Source: Saprospiraceae bacterium (GTDB lineage: Bacteria > Bacteroidota > Bacteroidia > Chitinophagales > Saprospiraceae). Taken from it: a stretch of DNA of 33,590 nt. Shown one piece after another: positions 15,485-24,049 of the stretch; position 1 is the first letter of the stretch, and each line of letters begins with the position of its first letter. The translations under genes and the position numbers were made by a program. Location: contig JAEUUU010000028.1 of assembly GCA_016787345.1 (NCBI GenBank), positions 1-33,590 of the forward strand, read 5' to 3'. Under the pieces are notes generated by a model. The model saw nothing but the letters and a program-made list of their open reading frames with translations, was not told the origin of the DNA and did no database searches.

Positions 15485-18400
15485 TTAATGCCCGCACACG
15501 CACTTCGTTTCCTGGCACGTATGGGTCATACCTGCCCCGGTGTTTTGGGCGCCGGGTAGTTCGAACCAGAATTTTTCGCGTTTGTGATCGTAATTACCGA
15601 TCTCGTTGAGGGTAGCGGCGTCGTAGAGACGACCGTTGACCATCACCATCGAGATTTTTTCGGTGTTGCGGATATCGTCGAGCGGGTTGGCGTCGAGCAC
15701 CACGAGATCGGCGAGTTTTCCGGGCGCCAACGAACCGATTTCCTGGTCGAGACCCAGGTATTTGGCGCCGTTAATGGTCGCGCATTTGATCGCCTGCAGG
15801 TTGCTCATGCCGCCTTGTTGCAGCATCCAGAGTTCCCAGTGGGCGCCTAGCCCCTGTAATTGGCCGTGCGAGCCGAGGTTGATATTGATCCCCGCATCCT
15901 GCATTTTTTTCAACTGCCGGCTGACCAGGATGTGGCCATTGTCGTATTCTTCGTCGGGAATCATGTCGCGGTGGCGTGAACGTTCGTCCAGAATGTGCTG
16001 CGGAGTAAAAGCCAGCAGGCGTTTGTTTTTCCAGACGTCGGACTTCTGATAAAAATAGGTTTCCCCGTTCATGGCGCCGTAGCAAACAATGAGCGTGGGC
16101 GTGTTGTGCGCGCGGGTTTTACCCCAAAGCTGAATCACGTCGTTGTAGATCGGCGCCACGGGCAGGTTGTGCTCGATGCCCGTATGGCCGTCGACCACCT
16201 GGGTCAGGTTGTGGTAGAAGAAAGAACCGCCCTCCGGCACGACTTCCATGTTCAGTTCGCGGGCGGCAGCGATAACCTGCTGGCGTTGTTCACGGCGGGG
16301 CTGATTGTAACTTTTAACCGAAAAAGCACCCCAGGCCTTTGTACGGCGCAGGGTGGCGCGGGCATCGTCGAGCGAATTGATGGGCGCCTTGAAATCGCCG
16401 TCGGCGCCGTACAGGATGGTACCGGTGGAGAACAGGCGCGGCCCCACCATTCGGCCGGAGCGCAGCATTTCCGCGTTGGAAAAAGCCGACTCGGAATTCA
16501 CTGAAGGATCGTGCATCGTGGTGACCCCGAATGCCAGATTGGCGTAGTATTCCCACTGTTTTTGCGGATTGAGGCCGTAGCGGAAATTGCCGCTGTGCGC
16601 GTGTACATCGACCATGCCAGGTATGATGGTTTTTCCCTTGCAATCAATGTATTTGATCGGATCGCTGGTTTTGTACTTGCGGGCGTTTTCGAATTCGGCG
16701 GCTGTGCCCACAAACTCGATGGTATTGTCGATCACCCGGATGACGCCGTTTTCGATCACCTTATCGCCCTCGGCGGTGATGATGCGCGCATTCTGGAACA
16801 CCACATGTCCTTTGGGTTTGTCGCTTTTCAGCATCAGACCAATCTCGACGCCACTTTCGGGAAGGCCGGGCAGAGAGTCGGGCGCGCCGGGCAGAAAACT
16901 GAAGCGGTTGCTTAGATCGATGGTGAAATACTCCGAGCCCAGGGTGTAATGTACTTTTTTGGAATCGGCGCTCCAGTGGAGGTTGTAGCCGGCATCGCGG
17001 GCAATCTGGGCCGCGGGCACCGATTTGATGTCGGCGCTCAGGTCGATCGTCTGGCCGGGTGCGGGCATGGCACACACGTAGGCTTTGTGCAATTCACCGA
17101 AAGCCAGCCATTTGCCGTCGGGAGAAAGCGCCCATTGGTTGGCGTATTTGCTTTTAAACAGCACTTTTTTATCCTGACCATTCAGATCGAACGACACCAG
17201 TTGTTTGTCGAGTGCGCCGAACAGATAACCGCCGGTATTCACGATGATCCGTTTGCCGTCGGCGGAGAAATGCGGGTTTTCGCCTTCACCCGTCAGGAAA
17301 CGGGGCGGTTCGGAAGGATTCAGCAGATCGAGCACATAGATGCCCGGTTTGCGGGTCGGCATAGGACCGGTTTCGTCGTCGCCGTCACTGAGGCGGAACA
17401 CGATTTTGGTGCCGTCGGGGGAGAATTCCGGCGTGCGGTACACGCCTTTTTGTGTGGTAATTTTCCGCACTGTCGCGCCTTTTGCTCCCCAATTATCGAC
17501 GAGGAACAGGGCGCCGCCGCGCAAGTCGTTCCAGCCGACGTAGACCAGTTTGTTGCCCTGGCGGGCAATAGCCGGCTCGAATTCGAGGTAATCCGGTTCG
17601 GGCGTCTTGTCTTTTGCAACCGCGGGCGAAGTAGTGACGCCGGTCAGTAAAGGAGCGACTTCTCCGTCAGGCAGGGCTTTGCGGTACAATTTGCCCGCGG
17701 CATTGAAAACCAGTGTTTTGCCGTCGGGCGAGGTGGTGGCATGGCGGATGGCGCGCGCTTTGTATTCGGCTTCAAAAACCTTGTTTTCAAAGCGCAGCGT
17801 TTCGGCCACTTTGGTTTTCACCGTGCAGGAAAAAGGGATTTCCGATACACTCACTTGTGGTGTTGCAGCAGCCGTATGGCGGTCGTCGGGGGCGATATTG
17901 TTCCAGTGGTAGCTGATCCGTTTGATTTTACCACCTGCCCAGATGACGATTTCCGACAGTTGGCCGGCGCGGCTGGGGCGGTCGTTGAGCCAGGCAAAAC
18001 CCGGATAGGTGCCAAATATCGACCAGGCTTCCTGCTGGTCTTTGTCGAGGCCGTCGTAGAGCGGGTATTCGAGACCATTATCGAGGTCGCGGATAAACAG
18101 CACGGTTTTGGTATCGACGCGGCGCACGAAGGCCAGCCATTTGCCGTCGCGACTAACTTGCGGACGGCAGGAGCCGCCGGAGCCGCCCGTAATGTCTTCG
18201 ACTTTGCCTTCCTGGCGGTCGTAGCGTCGAATAACGAAGATTTGTTTCAGCGGATCTTTATTGTATTGGAAATAACCGCCGGGATACATGTCTTCGGAAA
18301 AATAGACATAACGGCCATCGGGCGAAACGCTGGGTTCATTGACGTCCTGCTGGTCGTTTTTGCGTTTGGTGAGTTGCAGGCCTTCGCCGCCGGAAAGGTG

Positions 18401-18883
18401 GTACATCCACATTTCACCGGCGCCCAGGGAACGGCCGCTGGTAAAGTGTTTACGCGCGACGATGTACTCATTATCGACCCAGACGCCGTTGTTGAGCAGT
18501 CGGAAATTTTCCTTGGTTATCTGCCTGGCTTTGCTGCCGTCGGCATTCATCACCCATACGTTGTCGCCGCCGCCGGCATCGGAGGTAAACAGGATTTGTT
18601 TGCCGTCGGGCGAAAAACGCGGTTGCACCTCCCAGGCAATGCCGCTGCGCAGGCAGGTAGCGGCGCCGCCGGCGATGGGCATCGTGTAAATATCGCCGAG
18701 CAGGTCGAATGCGAGGGTATTGCCGTCGGGCGATACGTCGAGGTTCATCCAGGTACCTTCACTGACCTGAAATTCTACATCGGAAAAAGGGATGCCCTCG
18801 GGTTGGTTGACGTCCCATTTTTTGTCTTTTTGGGCCGAAAGCCAAAGGGGGCAGAAAAGAAGCAGAAGAGAAAAAAGGCGCAT
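15485..18883 (-). CDS. Exported TolB-like beta-propeller/amidohydrolase fusion protein
   Basis: A 1132-residue protein. A signal peptide occupies residues 1-17 (LLFCPLWLSAQ). Residues ~25-690 hold many PD40/TolB-like propeller blades, visible as repeated SPDG or SADG turns (for example DVSPDGNTLAF, RFSPDGKQILF, EFSPDGTKIVF). Residues ~695-1100 are an amidohydrolase TIM barrel: VDVHAHSG gives the HxH metal pair (His761, His763), with later His in DGHTGIEHN and GSHGQLQG and the closing LAPGKLADLVVLDANP. The combination is a known Bacteroidota family resembling tricorn-type propellers fused to imidazolonepropionase-like hydrolases; the substrate is unknown. Odd point: the last residues HTCQETKCVCGH form a His/Cys cluster. 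The start at 18883 gives the signal peptide. Confidence 0.9.
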   Translation of the reverse strand: MRLFSLLLLFCPLWLSAQKDKKWDVNQPEGIPFSDVEFQVSEGTWMNLDVSPDGNTLAFDLLGDIYTMPIAGGAATCLRSGIAWEVQPRFSPDGKQILFTSDAGGGDNVWVMNADGSKARQITKENFRLLNNGVWVDNEYIVARKHFTSGRSLGAGEMWMYHLSGGEGLQLTKRKNDQQDVNEPSVSPDGRYVYFSEDMYPGGYFQYNKDPLKQIFVIRRYDRQEGKVEDITGGSGGSCRPQVSRDGKWLAFVRRVDTKTVLFIRDLDNGLEYPLYDGLDKDQQEAWSIFGTYPGFAWLNDRPSRAGQLSEIVIWAGGKIKRISYHWNNIAPDDRHTAAATPQVSVSEIPFSCTVKTKVAETLRFENKVFEAEYKARAIRHATTSPDGKTLVFNAAGKLYRKALPDGEVAPLLTGVTTSPAVAKDKTPEPDYLEFEPAIARQGNKLVYVGWNDLRGGALFLVDNWGAKGATVRKITTQKGVYRTPEFSPDGTKIVFRLSDGDDETGPMPTRKPGIYVLDLLNPSEPPRFLTGEGENPHFSADGKRIIVNTGGYLFGALDKQLVSFDLNGQDKKVLFKSKYANQWALSPDGKWLAFGELHKAYVCAMPAPGQTIDLSADIKSVPAAQIARDAGYNLHWSADSKKVHYTLGSEYFTIDLSNRFSFLPGAPDSLPGLPESGVEIGLMLKSDKPKGHVVFQNARIITAEGDKVIENGVIRVIDNTIEFVGTAAEFENARKYKTSDPIKYIDCKGKTIIPGMVDVHAHSGNFRYGLNPQKQWEYYANLAFGVTTMHDPSVNSESAFSNAEMLRSGRMVGPRLFSTGTILYGADGDFKAPINSLDDARATLRRTKAWGAFSVKSYNQPRREQRQQVIAAARELNMEVVPEGGSFFYHNLTQVVDGHTGIEHNLPVAPIYNDVIQLWGKTRAHNTPTLIVCYGAMNGETYFYQKSDVWKNKRLLAFTPQHILDERSRHRDMIPDEEYDNGHILVSRQLKKMQDAGININLGSHGQLQGLGAHWELWMLQQGGMSNLQAIKCATINGAKYLGLDQEIGSLAPGKLADLVVLDANPLDDIRNTEKISMVMVNGRLYDAATLNEIGNYDHKREKFWFELPGAQNTGAGMTHTCQETKCVCGH

Positions 18884-18965
18884 GTCGTATCGAATTTGGG
18901 CGCATAAATACGGCAATTCAGGCGCTGTATGCACATTCGATTCGACGGGAGCGCGCCCGGATCAA

Positions 18966-19220
18966 TCAAACATCGCGAAATGAATGTTTTTGTCTGGCGC
19001 TCAACTGCCAGCAGGCCCACACGGCGCCTGTTTTAAAAGGTAGCAGGAAAATCTGGCCAGCGAAAATATCCCAGATCAGTCCAAGACAACTGATTACCGC
19101 ACCGATCCTGGCAAATGCAGCCATTGATCTGCTGGACCGCACGTATGCCTGCCAGGCACAGATAATCATAAGGGCATAGGCAATCCACAGGATGAGTGGA
19201 ATGAAGAGAAAAAGTGCCAT
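18966..19220 (-). CDS. Small membrane protein of unknown function
   Basis: An 84-residue frame with two or three hydrophobic stretches (LFLFIPLILWIAYALMIICAW at the start, then IGAVISCLGLIWDIFAG and a shorter IFLLPFKTGAVWACW) separated by a basic loop YVRSSRSMAAFAR. This is a reasonable two- to three-pass inner-membrane protein. I do not recognise the family. It sits between the GNAT gene and the propeller/amidohydrolase on the same strand with short gaps, which supports it being real, but there is no sequence motif to confirm it. Confidence 0.6.
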   Translation of the reverse strand: MALFLFIPLILWIAYALMIICAWQAYVRSSRSMAAFARIGAVISCLGLIWDIFAGQIFLLPFKTGAVWACWQLSARQKHSFRDV

Positions 19221-19269
19221 TCAGGTGTAAGTTAGCAGGTGATTAAGGTGAATCAAATATCCTTCCGCT

Positions 19270-19734
19270 TCACTCCTCATCATCGGCGCCCACATGGAAT
19301 TTGAAGCGCGGACCGATACGCATAAAACCTTCACGCTGATAAAAACGCAGGGTTTTTTCGAATTCATCGCCGGGAGTAGTTAGTTCGAGGCGTACCCAGC
19401 CGCGTTCGCGGGCCAGGTCTTTGACGGCGTCCAGCAGCATTTTGCCCACACCTTCGGAACGATAGTCGGGCTCGACGTATAACTCATTGATGACGCCGAT
19501 GCGACCGCCGGCGTACAGGGCCAGCGACTCGGTTACCGTGATGAGGCCCACGTATTCATCGTTTTCTTCGTCGTAGGCCAGTACGGTCGAGTGCCGCTCG
19601 TCGCTGTCGATCTCTTCAAATCGCTCGGCAATTTCATCGGCTTTGAGATCGTGTTCAACGTCCTGAAAAAGGCCTTCCAGCATGGCGGCCACGGTTTCGG
19701 TATGCGAGGGGTCGGCTATGACAAATTGAATCAT
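19270..19734 (-). CDS. GNAT-family N-acetyltransferase
   Basis: A 154-residue single-domain GNAT enzyme that would move an acetyl group from acetyl-CoA to an amine. The CoA-binding motif A is RSEGVGK (residues 92-98), preceded by the strand INELYVEPDY and followed by the C-terminal RFYQREGFMRIG. The target amine cannot be read. The start MIQFVIADPS is preferred to an upstream Met at 19788, whose extra 18 residues do not fit the fold. The C-terminus is acidic (GADDEE). Confidence 0.85.
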   Translation of the reverse strand: MIQFVIADPSHTETVAAMLEGLFQDVEHDLKADEIAERFEEIDSDERHSTVLAYDEENDEYVGLITVTESLALYAGGRIGVINELYVEPDYRSEGVGKMLLDAVKDLARERGWVRLELTTPGDEFEKTLRFYQREGFMRIGPRFKFHVGADDEE

Positions 19735-19838
19735 CGTAATACAAAATTTGTGTCGCAATAATACGACAAGGGCCGAATGTTCGGTCATCAGGTTGGAAAT
19801 ACCTTTCTTTGGCGACCAAATTAACTCGGAACCTGTTT

Positions 19839-21227
19839 ATGGAAAAGAAAAGCCAACGTATCGCCTGGATTCTTTTGGGCGGATTCATACTGACATACTG
19901 GGGTTTGCACAACGGATACCCGTTCGTATATCCCGACACCGGGGCTTATATTTTCAGCGGATTCGACGGCCGTGCGCCTATCGACCGCCCGATTGCCTAC
20001 GGTTTGTTTGTCCGGCATATCAGCATGATGGAGAGCGCGTACTGGGTCATGTTCGCGCAGGGGATACTGACCAGTTTGTTCATTTACTGGTTCATGAAAG
20101 CGCTGTTGGAAAAAGTAACGCCGGCGTTGTTTATCGGCTTTATTCTGATACTGACCCTGTTCAGCGACGTATCGGTGTATGTTTCTTACCTGATGCCCGA
20201 CCTTTTTACGCCCCTGGCTTATGGCGCCATGGGTTTGATTTTGCTGACGCCGGTATCGAACCGCAAGGCCATCGCGCTTGGCATACTGGCCTTTTTGTCG
20301 CTGATTATGCACAATTCCAACCTCGTCGGCGCCGGCATATTGGTTGTGCTTACGCTGATCTGGCGGATGTTGCCGGCCAACAGAATGATCATCACCTGGA
20401 AAACGGGGTTGATTGCGCTGGGGGTTGTTTTTGCCGGATGGCTGGGCGGACACACGCTGCAATACATTCACGGCGGCGGCTTTACGTCCATGGGCGGCCG
20501 GCACATGTTTATGATGGCGCGGCTCAACGAACTAGGTATTTTAAAAAACTACCTCGACAAAGCCTGCGCGGAAAGTAAAAACTACCGCATTTGTGAATTT
20601 AAGGATCAAATTCCCGACGACCTGCTTTGGCACCCGGAAAGTCCCGCCAACAAAACCGGTGGCTGGGAAGCCAATCGCGACGAATACAACCGAATCATCG
20701 GCGATATTCTTTCCGACCCGGCCTATTTAAAAACCTTCGCCGTGCAATCGATCAACGGCACGGCAGTTCAGTTCATGCGTTTTGAAGCGGAACACGTGCG
20801 GGAAAGTCTGGACAATACCATGCCCTACGAGGCGATCAAGCAAAAATTCCCCTACGAACGCTATACTTACAGCATCGCCCGGCAGAACCATTTTCGCGAA
20901 TACCTCGACTTTATGCGCGCTGCGGCCCGGCAGGAATTGTTTTTCCTGTTCAGTTTGTTCGTCGGAGTACTGCTCGCAAGTTCAGCCGGCTGGCGGGAGA
21001 AAGTGCCCCCCATGGTTCGAAGAATGTACGCCTTTGTGTTGATGAGTCTGGTAATCAACGCATTTGTTTGCAGTACTTTCTCAACGGTTGTGTCGCGTTA
21101 CCAGGGGCGACTGGTGTGGCTGTTGTTTCTAATTACGTTGATTGCGCTATGGTACCGCTTTCGGTCGTTTAACGCCCAGGCATGGTTGAACACAGCAGCC
21201 GGCAATTCGGTTAATCAGGACCTATGA
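19839..21227 (+). CDS. Polytopic membrane protein, GT-C glycosyltransferase-like
   Basis: A 462-residue protein with about ten hydrophobic helices. After the first helix comes a loop with YPDTGAYIF (Asp33), the place where GT-C glycosyltransferases keep their catalytic Asp, and a large soluble loop (residues ~230-350) lies before the last helices. This layout suggests a lipid-sugar-dependent transferase, but no specific family can be named and the assignment is inference. The start ATG at 19839 opens a Lys/Arg-rich N-terminus. Its stop overlaps the start of the next gene in an ATGA, so translation is coupled. Confidence 0.75.
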   Translation: MEKKSQRIAWILLGGFILTYWGLHNGYPFVYPDTGAYIFSGFDGRAPIDRPIAYGLFVRHISMMESAYWVMFAQGILTSLFIYWFMKALLEKVTPALFIGFILILTLFSDVSVYVSYLMPDLFTPLAYGAMGLILLTPVSNRKAIALGILAFLSLIMHNSNLVGAGILVVLTLIWRMLPANRMIITWKTGLIALGVVFAGWLGGHTLQYIHGGGFTSMGGRHMFMMARLNELGILKNYLDKACAESKNYRICEFKDQIPDDLLWHPESPANKTGGWEANRDEYNRIIGDILSDPAYLKTFAVQSINGTAVQFMRFEAEHVRESLDNTMPYEAIKQKFPYERYTYSIARQNHFREYLDFMRAAARQELFFLFSLFVGVLLASSAGWREKVPPMVRRMYAFVLMSLVINAFVCSTFSTVVSRYQGRLVWLLFLITLIALWYRFRSFNAQAWLNTAAGNSVNQDL

Positions 21228-21616
21228 ATCATCCGGACGACGACGATATCCTCGACAACTTCGCATTCGACAGCAGCCAGTTTCCGACAGAAGAAGGCGA
21301 AGGCGAGGTAGTTGCCAAATTTTTCTCCGTTCTGGAAGCGGAAGTTGCCGCCGCGCGCCTGCGCTCGGAGGGGATTCCGTGTTTTCTGGCCAATACGACC
21401 AGTCGCTCCGTTTTACCGCACTTACAGGTGTTGATCCGGCTGCACGTGCGCCCCGCCGATGCAATGCGCGCCAGGGAAATCCTGGATGAAGCGGCGATCG
21501 ACAACCTTGCACCGACGTCTACTTCCACCAGCCATTTGGTGCTGCTGGGTTTGGCGATCCTGATTGGCTTGATCCTGGCTTTCATGCTGGTGAGAGCCAT
21601 CTGGGGTTGGTATTGA
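21224..21616 (+). CDS. DUF2007-like signal-transducing-type protein with C-terminal membrane anchor
   Basis: A 130-residue protein. Residues 1-25 are acidic. Residues ~28-90 match the small ferredoxin-like DUF2007 fold, with the typical VVAKFFSVLEAEVAAARLRSE helix-strand and ADAMRAREIL near the end. Residues 104-128 form a single transmembrane helix (LVLLGLAILIGLILAFMLV). DUF2007 domains are named putative signal-transducing proteins, but their role is not established. The start overlaps the stop of the preceding membrane protein (ATGA), which implies coupled translation and possibly a shared job. Confidence 0.8.
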   Translation: MNHPDDDDILDNFAFDSSQFPTEEGEGEVVAKFFSVLEAEVAAARLRSEGIPCFLANTTSRSVLPHLQVLIRLHVRPADAMRAREILDEAAIDNLAPTSTSTSHLVLLGLAILIGLILAFMLVRAIWGWY

Positions 21617-21621
21617 AGAAC

Positions 21622-22932
21622 TTATGCCAGCTCGCCATAAAGGTCGAATTCCTCGGCCCTGGTGATCCGGATTTGCGCAAAATCGCCGATCCGCACGTAG
21701 TTTTTCTTTGCTTCCACCAGTACCTCGTTATCGACTTCCGGCGAATCGGCCTCCGTACGACCTACGAAGTACTTGCCCTCCTTGCGATCAAAAAGGGTTT
21801 TGTACACCTGCCCCACCTTGGCTTCGTTTTTCCGAAGTGAAATTTCCTGCTGCAACTCCATCAGTCGTTGGGCGCGCTCGGCTTTGCGTTCGGCCGGCAC
21901 GTCATCGGGCAATTCGTAGGCACGGGTGCTTTCTTCGTGCGAATACTGAAACACCCCAACGCGTTCGAACTCCTGCTGGCGGACAAAATCGAGCAGTTGT
22001 TCGAAATCTCGTTCCGTTTCACCGGGGTGCCCGACCAGGAAAGTGGTACGCAGGGCAATTCCGGGTACTTTTTCGCGAATTTTAGCCAACAAATCCTCCG
22101 TTTCCGCCCGACTGATTTGGCGCCGCATCAGGTCGAGTACCGGATCGCTGGCGTGCTGCAGCGGCAGGTCGAGATAATTGCAGATTTCGGGACGTTCGGC
22201 CATCACGTCGAGGATTTCAAGCGGGAACCTGGACGGATAGGCATAGTGCAAACGTATCCAGTCGATGCCTTCGACATCCGCCAGGGCATGCAAAAGGCGA
22301 GGGAGTTCGCGTTTTTTGTACAGATCGAGGCCGTAATAGGTCAGTTCCTGAGCGATAAGGAGCAGTTCTTTGACTCCGCGGCGGGCGAGGTTTTTGGCCT
22401 CGGCAACGAGTTCCTCCACCGGGCGGCTCACATGCTGGCCGCGCATGAGCGGGATAGCGCAGAAAGAACAGGTGCGGTTGCAACCTTCGGAAATTTTCAG
22501 GTAGGCGTAGTGTGAAAGTGTGGTGATCTGACGTTCGCCGAGCAGCTCGTGGCGGTAATCGGCCTGGAGGCGCGCCAGCAGCGCCGGCATTTCAAGTGTA
22601 CCGAAAAAAGCGTCGACTTCCGGAATTTCCACTTCAAGATCGTCTTTATAGCGCTGTGAAAGGCAACCAGTGACGTACAATTTGTCGATCTGACCCGCCT
22701 TTTTCAATTCCGCGTGTTCCAGAATGGTGTCGATACTCTCCTGTTTGGCCAGGTCGATAAAGCCGCAGGTATTGATAATGACGATGTTGGCATCGTCGTC
22801 GTCGCGTTCGTGATTGACTTCGTAGTCATTGGCCCGCAACTGGGTAATGAGATTTTCGCTGTCGACCAGGTTTTTGGAACAGCCGAGTGTAATGACGTTG
22901 ACTTTGTCGGGTCTGAGAGACTTCGTTCGCAT
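21622..22932 (-). CDS. rimO: Ribosomal protein S12 methylthiotransferase RimO
   Basis: A 436-residue radical SAM enzyme that methylthiolates an Asp of ribosomal protein S12. The N-terminal cluster ligands are Cys18 (VITLGCSKN), Cys56 (INTCGF) and Cys90 (VTGCLSQ); the radical SAM motif is CNRTCSFC (Cys151, 155, 158), followed by IPLMRGQHVSRP. The C-terminal TRAM domain is present (VGQVYKTLF to the end). GCSKN and IPLMRG are characteristic of RimO rather than MiaB. The start at MRTKSLRP was chosen because the 19 residues before it do not match the family. It ends 5 bp from the convergent DUF2007-like gene. Confidence 0.95.
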   Translation of the reverse strand: MRTKSLRPDKVNVITLGCSKNLVDSENLITQLRANDYEVNHERDDDDANIVIINTCGFIDLAKQESIDTILEHAELKKAGQIDKLYVTGCLSQRYKDDLEVEIPEVDAFFGTLEMPALLARLQADYRHELLGERQITTLSHYAYLKISEGCNRTCSFCAIPLMRGQHVSRPVEELVAEAKNLARRGVKELLLIAQELTYYGLDLYKKRELPRLLHALADVEGIDWIRLHYAYPSRFPLEILDVMAERPEICNYLDLPLQHASDPVLDLMRRQISRAETEDLLAKIREKVPGIALRTTFLVGHPGETERDFEQLLDFVRQQEFERVGVFQYSHEESTRAYELPDDVPAERKAERAQRLMELQQEISLRKNEAKVGQVYKTLFDRKEGKYFVGRTEADSPEVDNEVLVEAKKNYVRIGDFAQIRITRAEEFDLYGELA

Positions 22933-22997
22933 GGGCAGGTTAAAAATGATTTTGAAAACACCAAACCAGAGAGGGGTGTTCAAAATCAATGTCGGTG

Positions 22998-23005
22998 CAA
23001 AGGTC
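22998..23005 (-). promoter_or_regulatory. Possible -7 box for rimO (one mismatch)
   Basis: GACCTTTG followed by CACCGA on the minus strand, one base from TAnnTTTG. The downstream bases match those after the lipoprotein promoter at 32491. No good -33 box at the right distance. Confidence 0.33.
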
Positions 23006-23061
23006 TGAATTTTGCCAAAAATTTTGAAACCACTTCGTAGGATGCCAGCGAAGCTTGCGCG

Positions 23062-23069
23062 TATTTTTG
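23062..23069 (+). promoter_or_regulatory. Possible -7 box for the DinB-family gene
   Basis: TATTTTTG is a perfect TAnnTTTG match 55 nt before the start codon. No TTG is at the proper -33 spacing (one TTTG is 35 nt upstream), so support is partial. Confidence 0.4.
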
Positions 23070-23124
23070 CCCCTCCTTATAAATAGTATCACCAGCGCCC
23101 GATTCCCGGAGCCTCCGCCCACTC

Positions 23125-23709
23125 ATGATGACACAAAAAGCCCTGCTCGATCGCCTGGAAACGGAATTGCGGGAATTGCTCGAAACCGTTCGCGGTCAAA
23201 TTGCGCCCCTCCCGGCCGAGGCTTTGCTGTTTCGTCCGGCGCCTTCGAAACCCAAAGGCAAGGAAGCCTGGAATATTATGGAATGCCTGGCGCACCTCAA
23301 CGCTTACGCCGACGATTACATGGCGCCAATCGATCTGGCCATCCACAAAGCCAAAGCGCGCCGCTGGATTGCAGCGCCCGACGAGCCTGTGCGGTACTTT
23401 GGCAGAGGCAAAAGGGCTATCCGCCGCGCCGATCCGGCCAACGGAAAATGGCTGAAATCGCCCAAACGCTACAACTTCAATGCACAAAACCTGAGTGTCG
23501 ATCCGGTCAAATCTCTCATTATCAATGGCGAACGACTACTCAGAACCATTCAAATTGCAAGAGAAGTCGACCTGAACAAACCTTTCATTCGCAAGGCGCA
23601 TGCCTGGACGGGGCGCTACTCGCTGGGCAATCTGCTGGAATATTTGGTGACGCACCAGCGGCGGCATGTTCAACAAGCCCTGCTGATTGCCAACAAATCG
23701 GGTCACTGA
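23125..23709 (+). CDS. DinB-superfamily protein
   Basis: A 194-residue four-helix-bundle protein of the DinB/YfiT-like superfamily. The metal-binding His triad is visible as His57 (MECLAHLNAY) and His177/His181 (THQRRHVQQ). These proteins are thiol-dependent metalloenzymes or bacillithiol/mycothiol S-transferase relatives; the specific reaction here is unknown. Some homologues are damage-induced, but nothing in this sequence shows that. The start could be either of two adjacent Met codons (23125 or 23128). It stands alone, divergent from rimO. Confidence 0.85.
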   Translation: MMTQKALLDRLETELRELLETVRGQIAPLPAEALLFRPAPSKPKGKEAWNIMECLAHLNAYADDYMAPIDLAIHKAKARRWIAAPDEPVRYFGRGKRAIRRADPANGKWLKSPKRYNFNAQNLSVDPVKSLIINGERLLRTIQIAREVDLNKPFIRKAHAWTGRYSLGNLLEYLVTHQRRHVQQALLIANKSGH

Positions 23710-23724
23710 TACCCGACGACAAGT

Positions 23725-23732
23725 TACCTTTG
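23725..23732 (+). promoter_or_regulatory. -7 box of the cobalamin-riboswitch transcript
   Basis: TACCTTTG is a perfect match. The predicted start (about 23738) coincides with the 5' edge of the aptamer, which supports both calls. No clear -33 TTG. Confidence 0.6.
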
Positions 23733-23737
23733 ACTCG

Positions 23738-23907
23738 GTTTTGGTTTCCGCCGCCCTCCGCCGGTGGAATGAAAAGGGAACCCGGTGCGAATCCGGGGCA
23801 GTCCCCGCTGCTGTAAATTCCGATTAGATCAAAAGCACGAAGCCACTGGGCAACCGGGAAGGCGCTTTTTGATGGAATGAGCCAGAAGACCTGCCACGAC
23901 CAATATA
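23738..23907 (+). promoter_or_regulatory. Cobalamin (B12) riboswitch
   Basis: All hallmark blocks are present in order: GGTGGAATGAAAAGGGAA, then GGTGCGAATCC, GCAGTCCCCGCTGCTGTAA, the GCCACTGGGCAACCGGGAAGG region, and the B12 box AGCCAGAAGACCTGCC. TTGGT at the 5' end can pair with ACCAA at the 3' end as P1. Such aptamers bind adenosyl- or other cobalamins and lower expression of uptake genes when B12 is plentiful. The 340-bp space between genes (23710-24049) is fully explained as this leader: aptamer, a TCGGGTGAAAG-type hairpin with CAAC/GTTG at its base (about 23909-23941), and about 110 nt to the start codon. Confidence 0.95.
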
Positions 23908-24049
23908 TCAACGGGCTTCGGGTGAAAGCCGGCGTGTTGAGATGCCGCCTGCGCAGTCTGGCTTTGGGTCAGTCGGCCGGTACCCGGCAAGGTTCTCATT
24001 CGTCTTTTTGATCCCTCGGCCTTTCATTTCACCTTTTAATGTGGCAAAA

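Noticed and set aside
23942-24049. Earlier ATG for the BtuG-like gene (36 extra residues)
   Set aside because: It would place the lipoprotein signal internally and lies in the riboswitch expression platform; the ATG at 24050 gives a proper lipobox.
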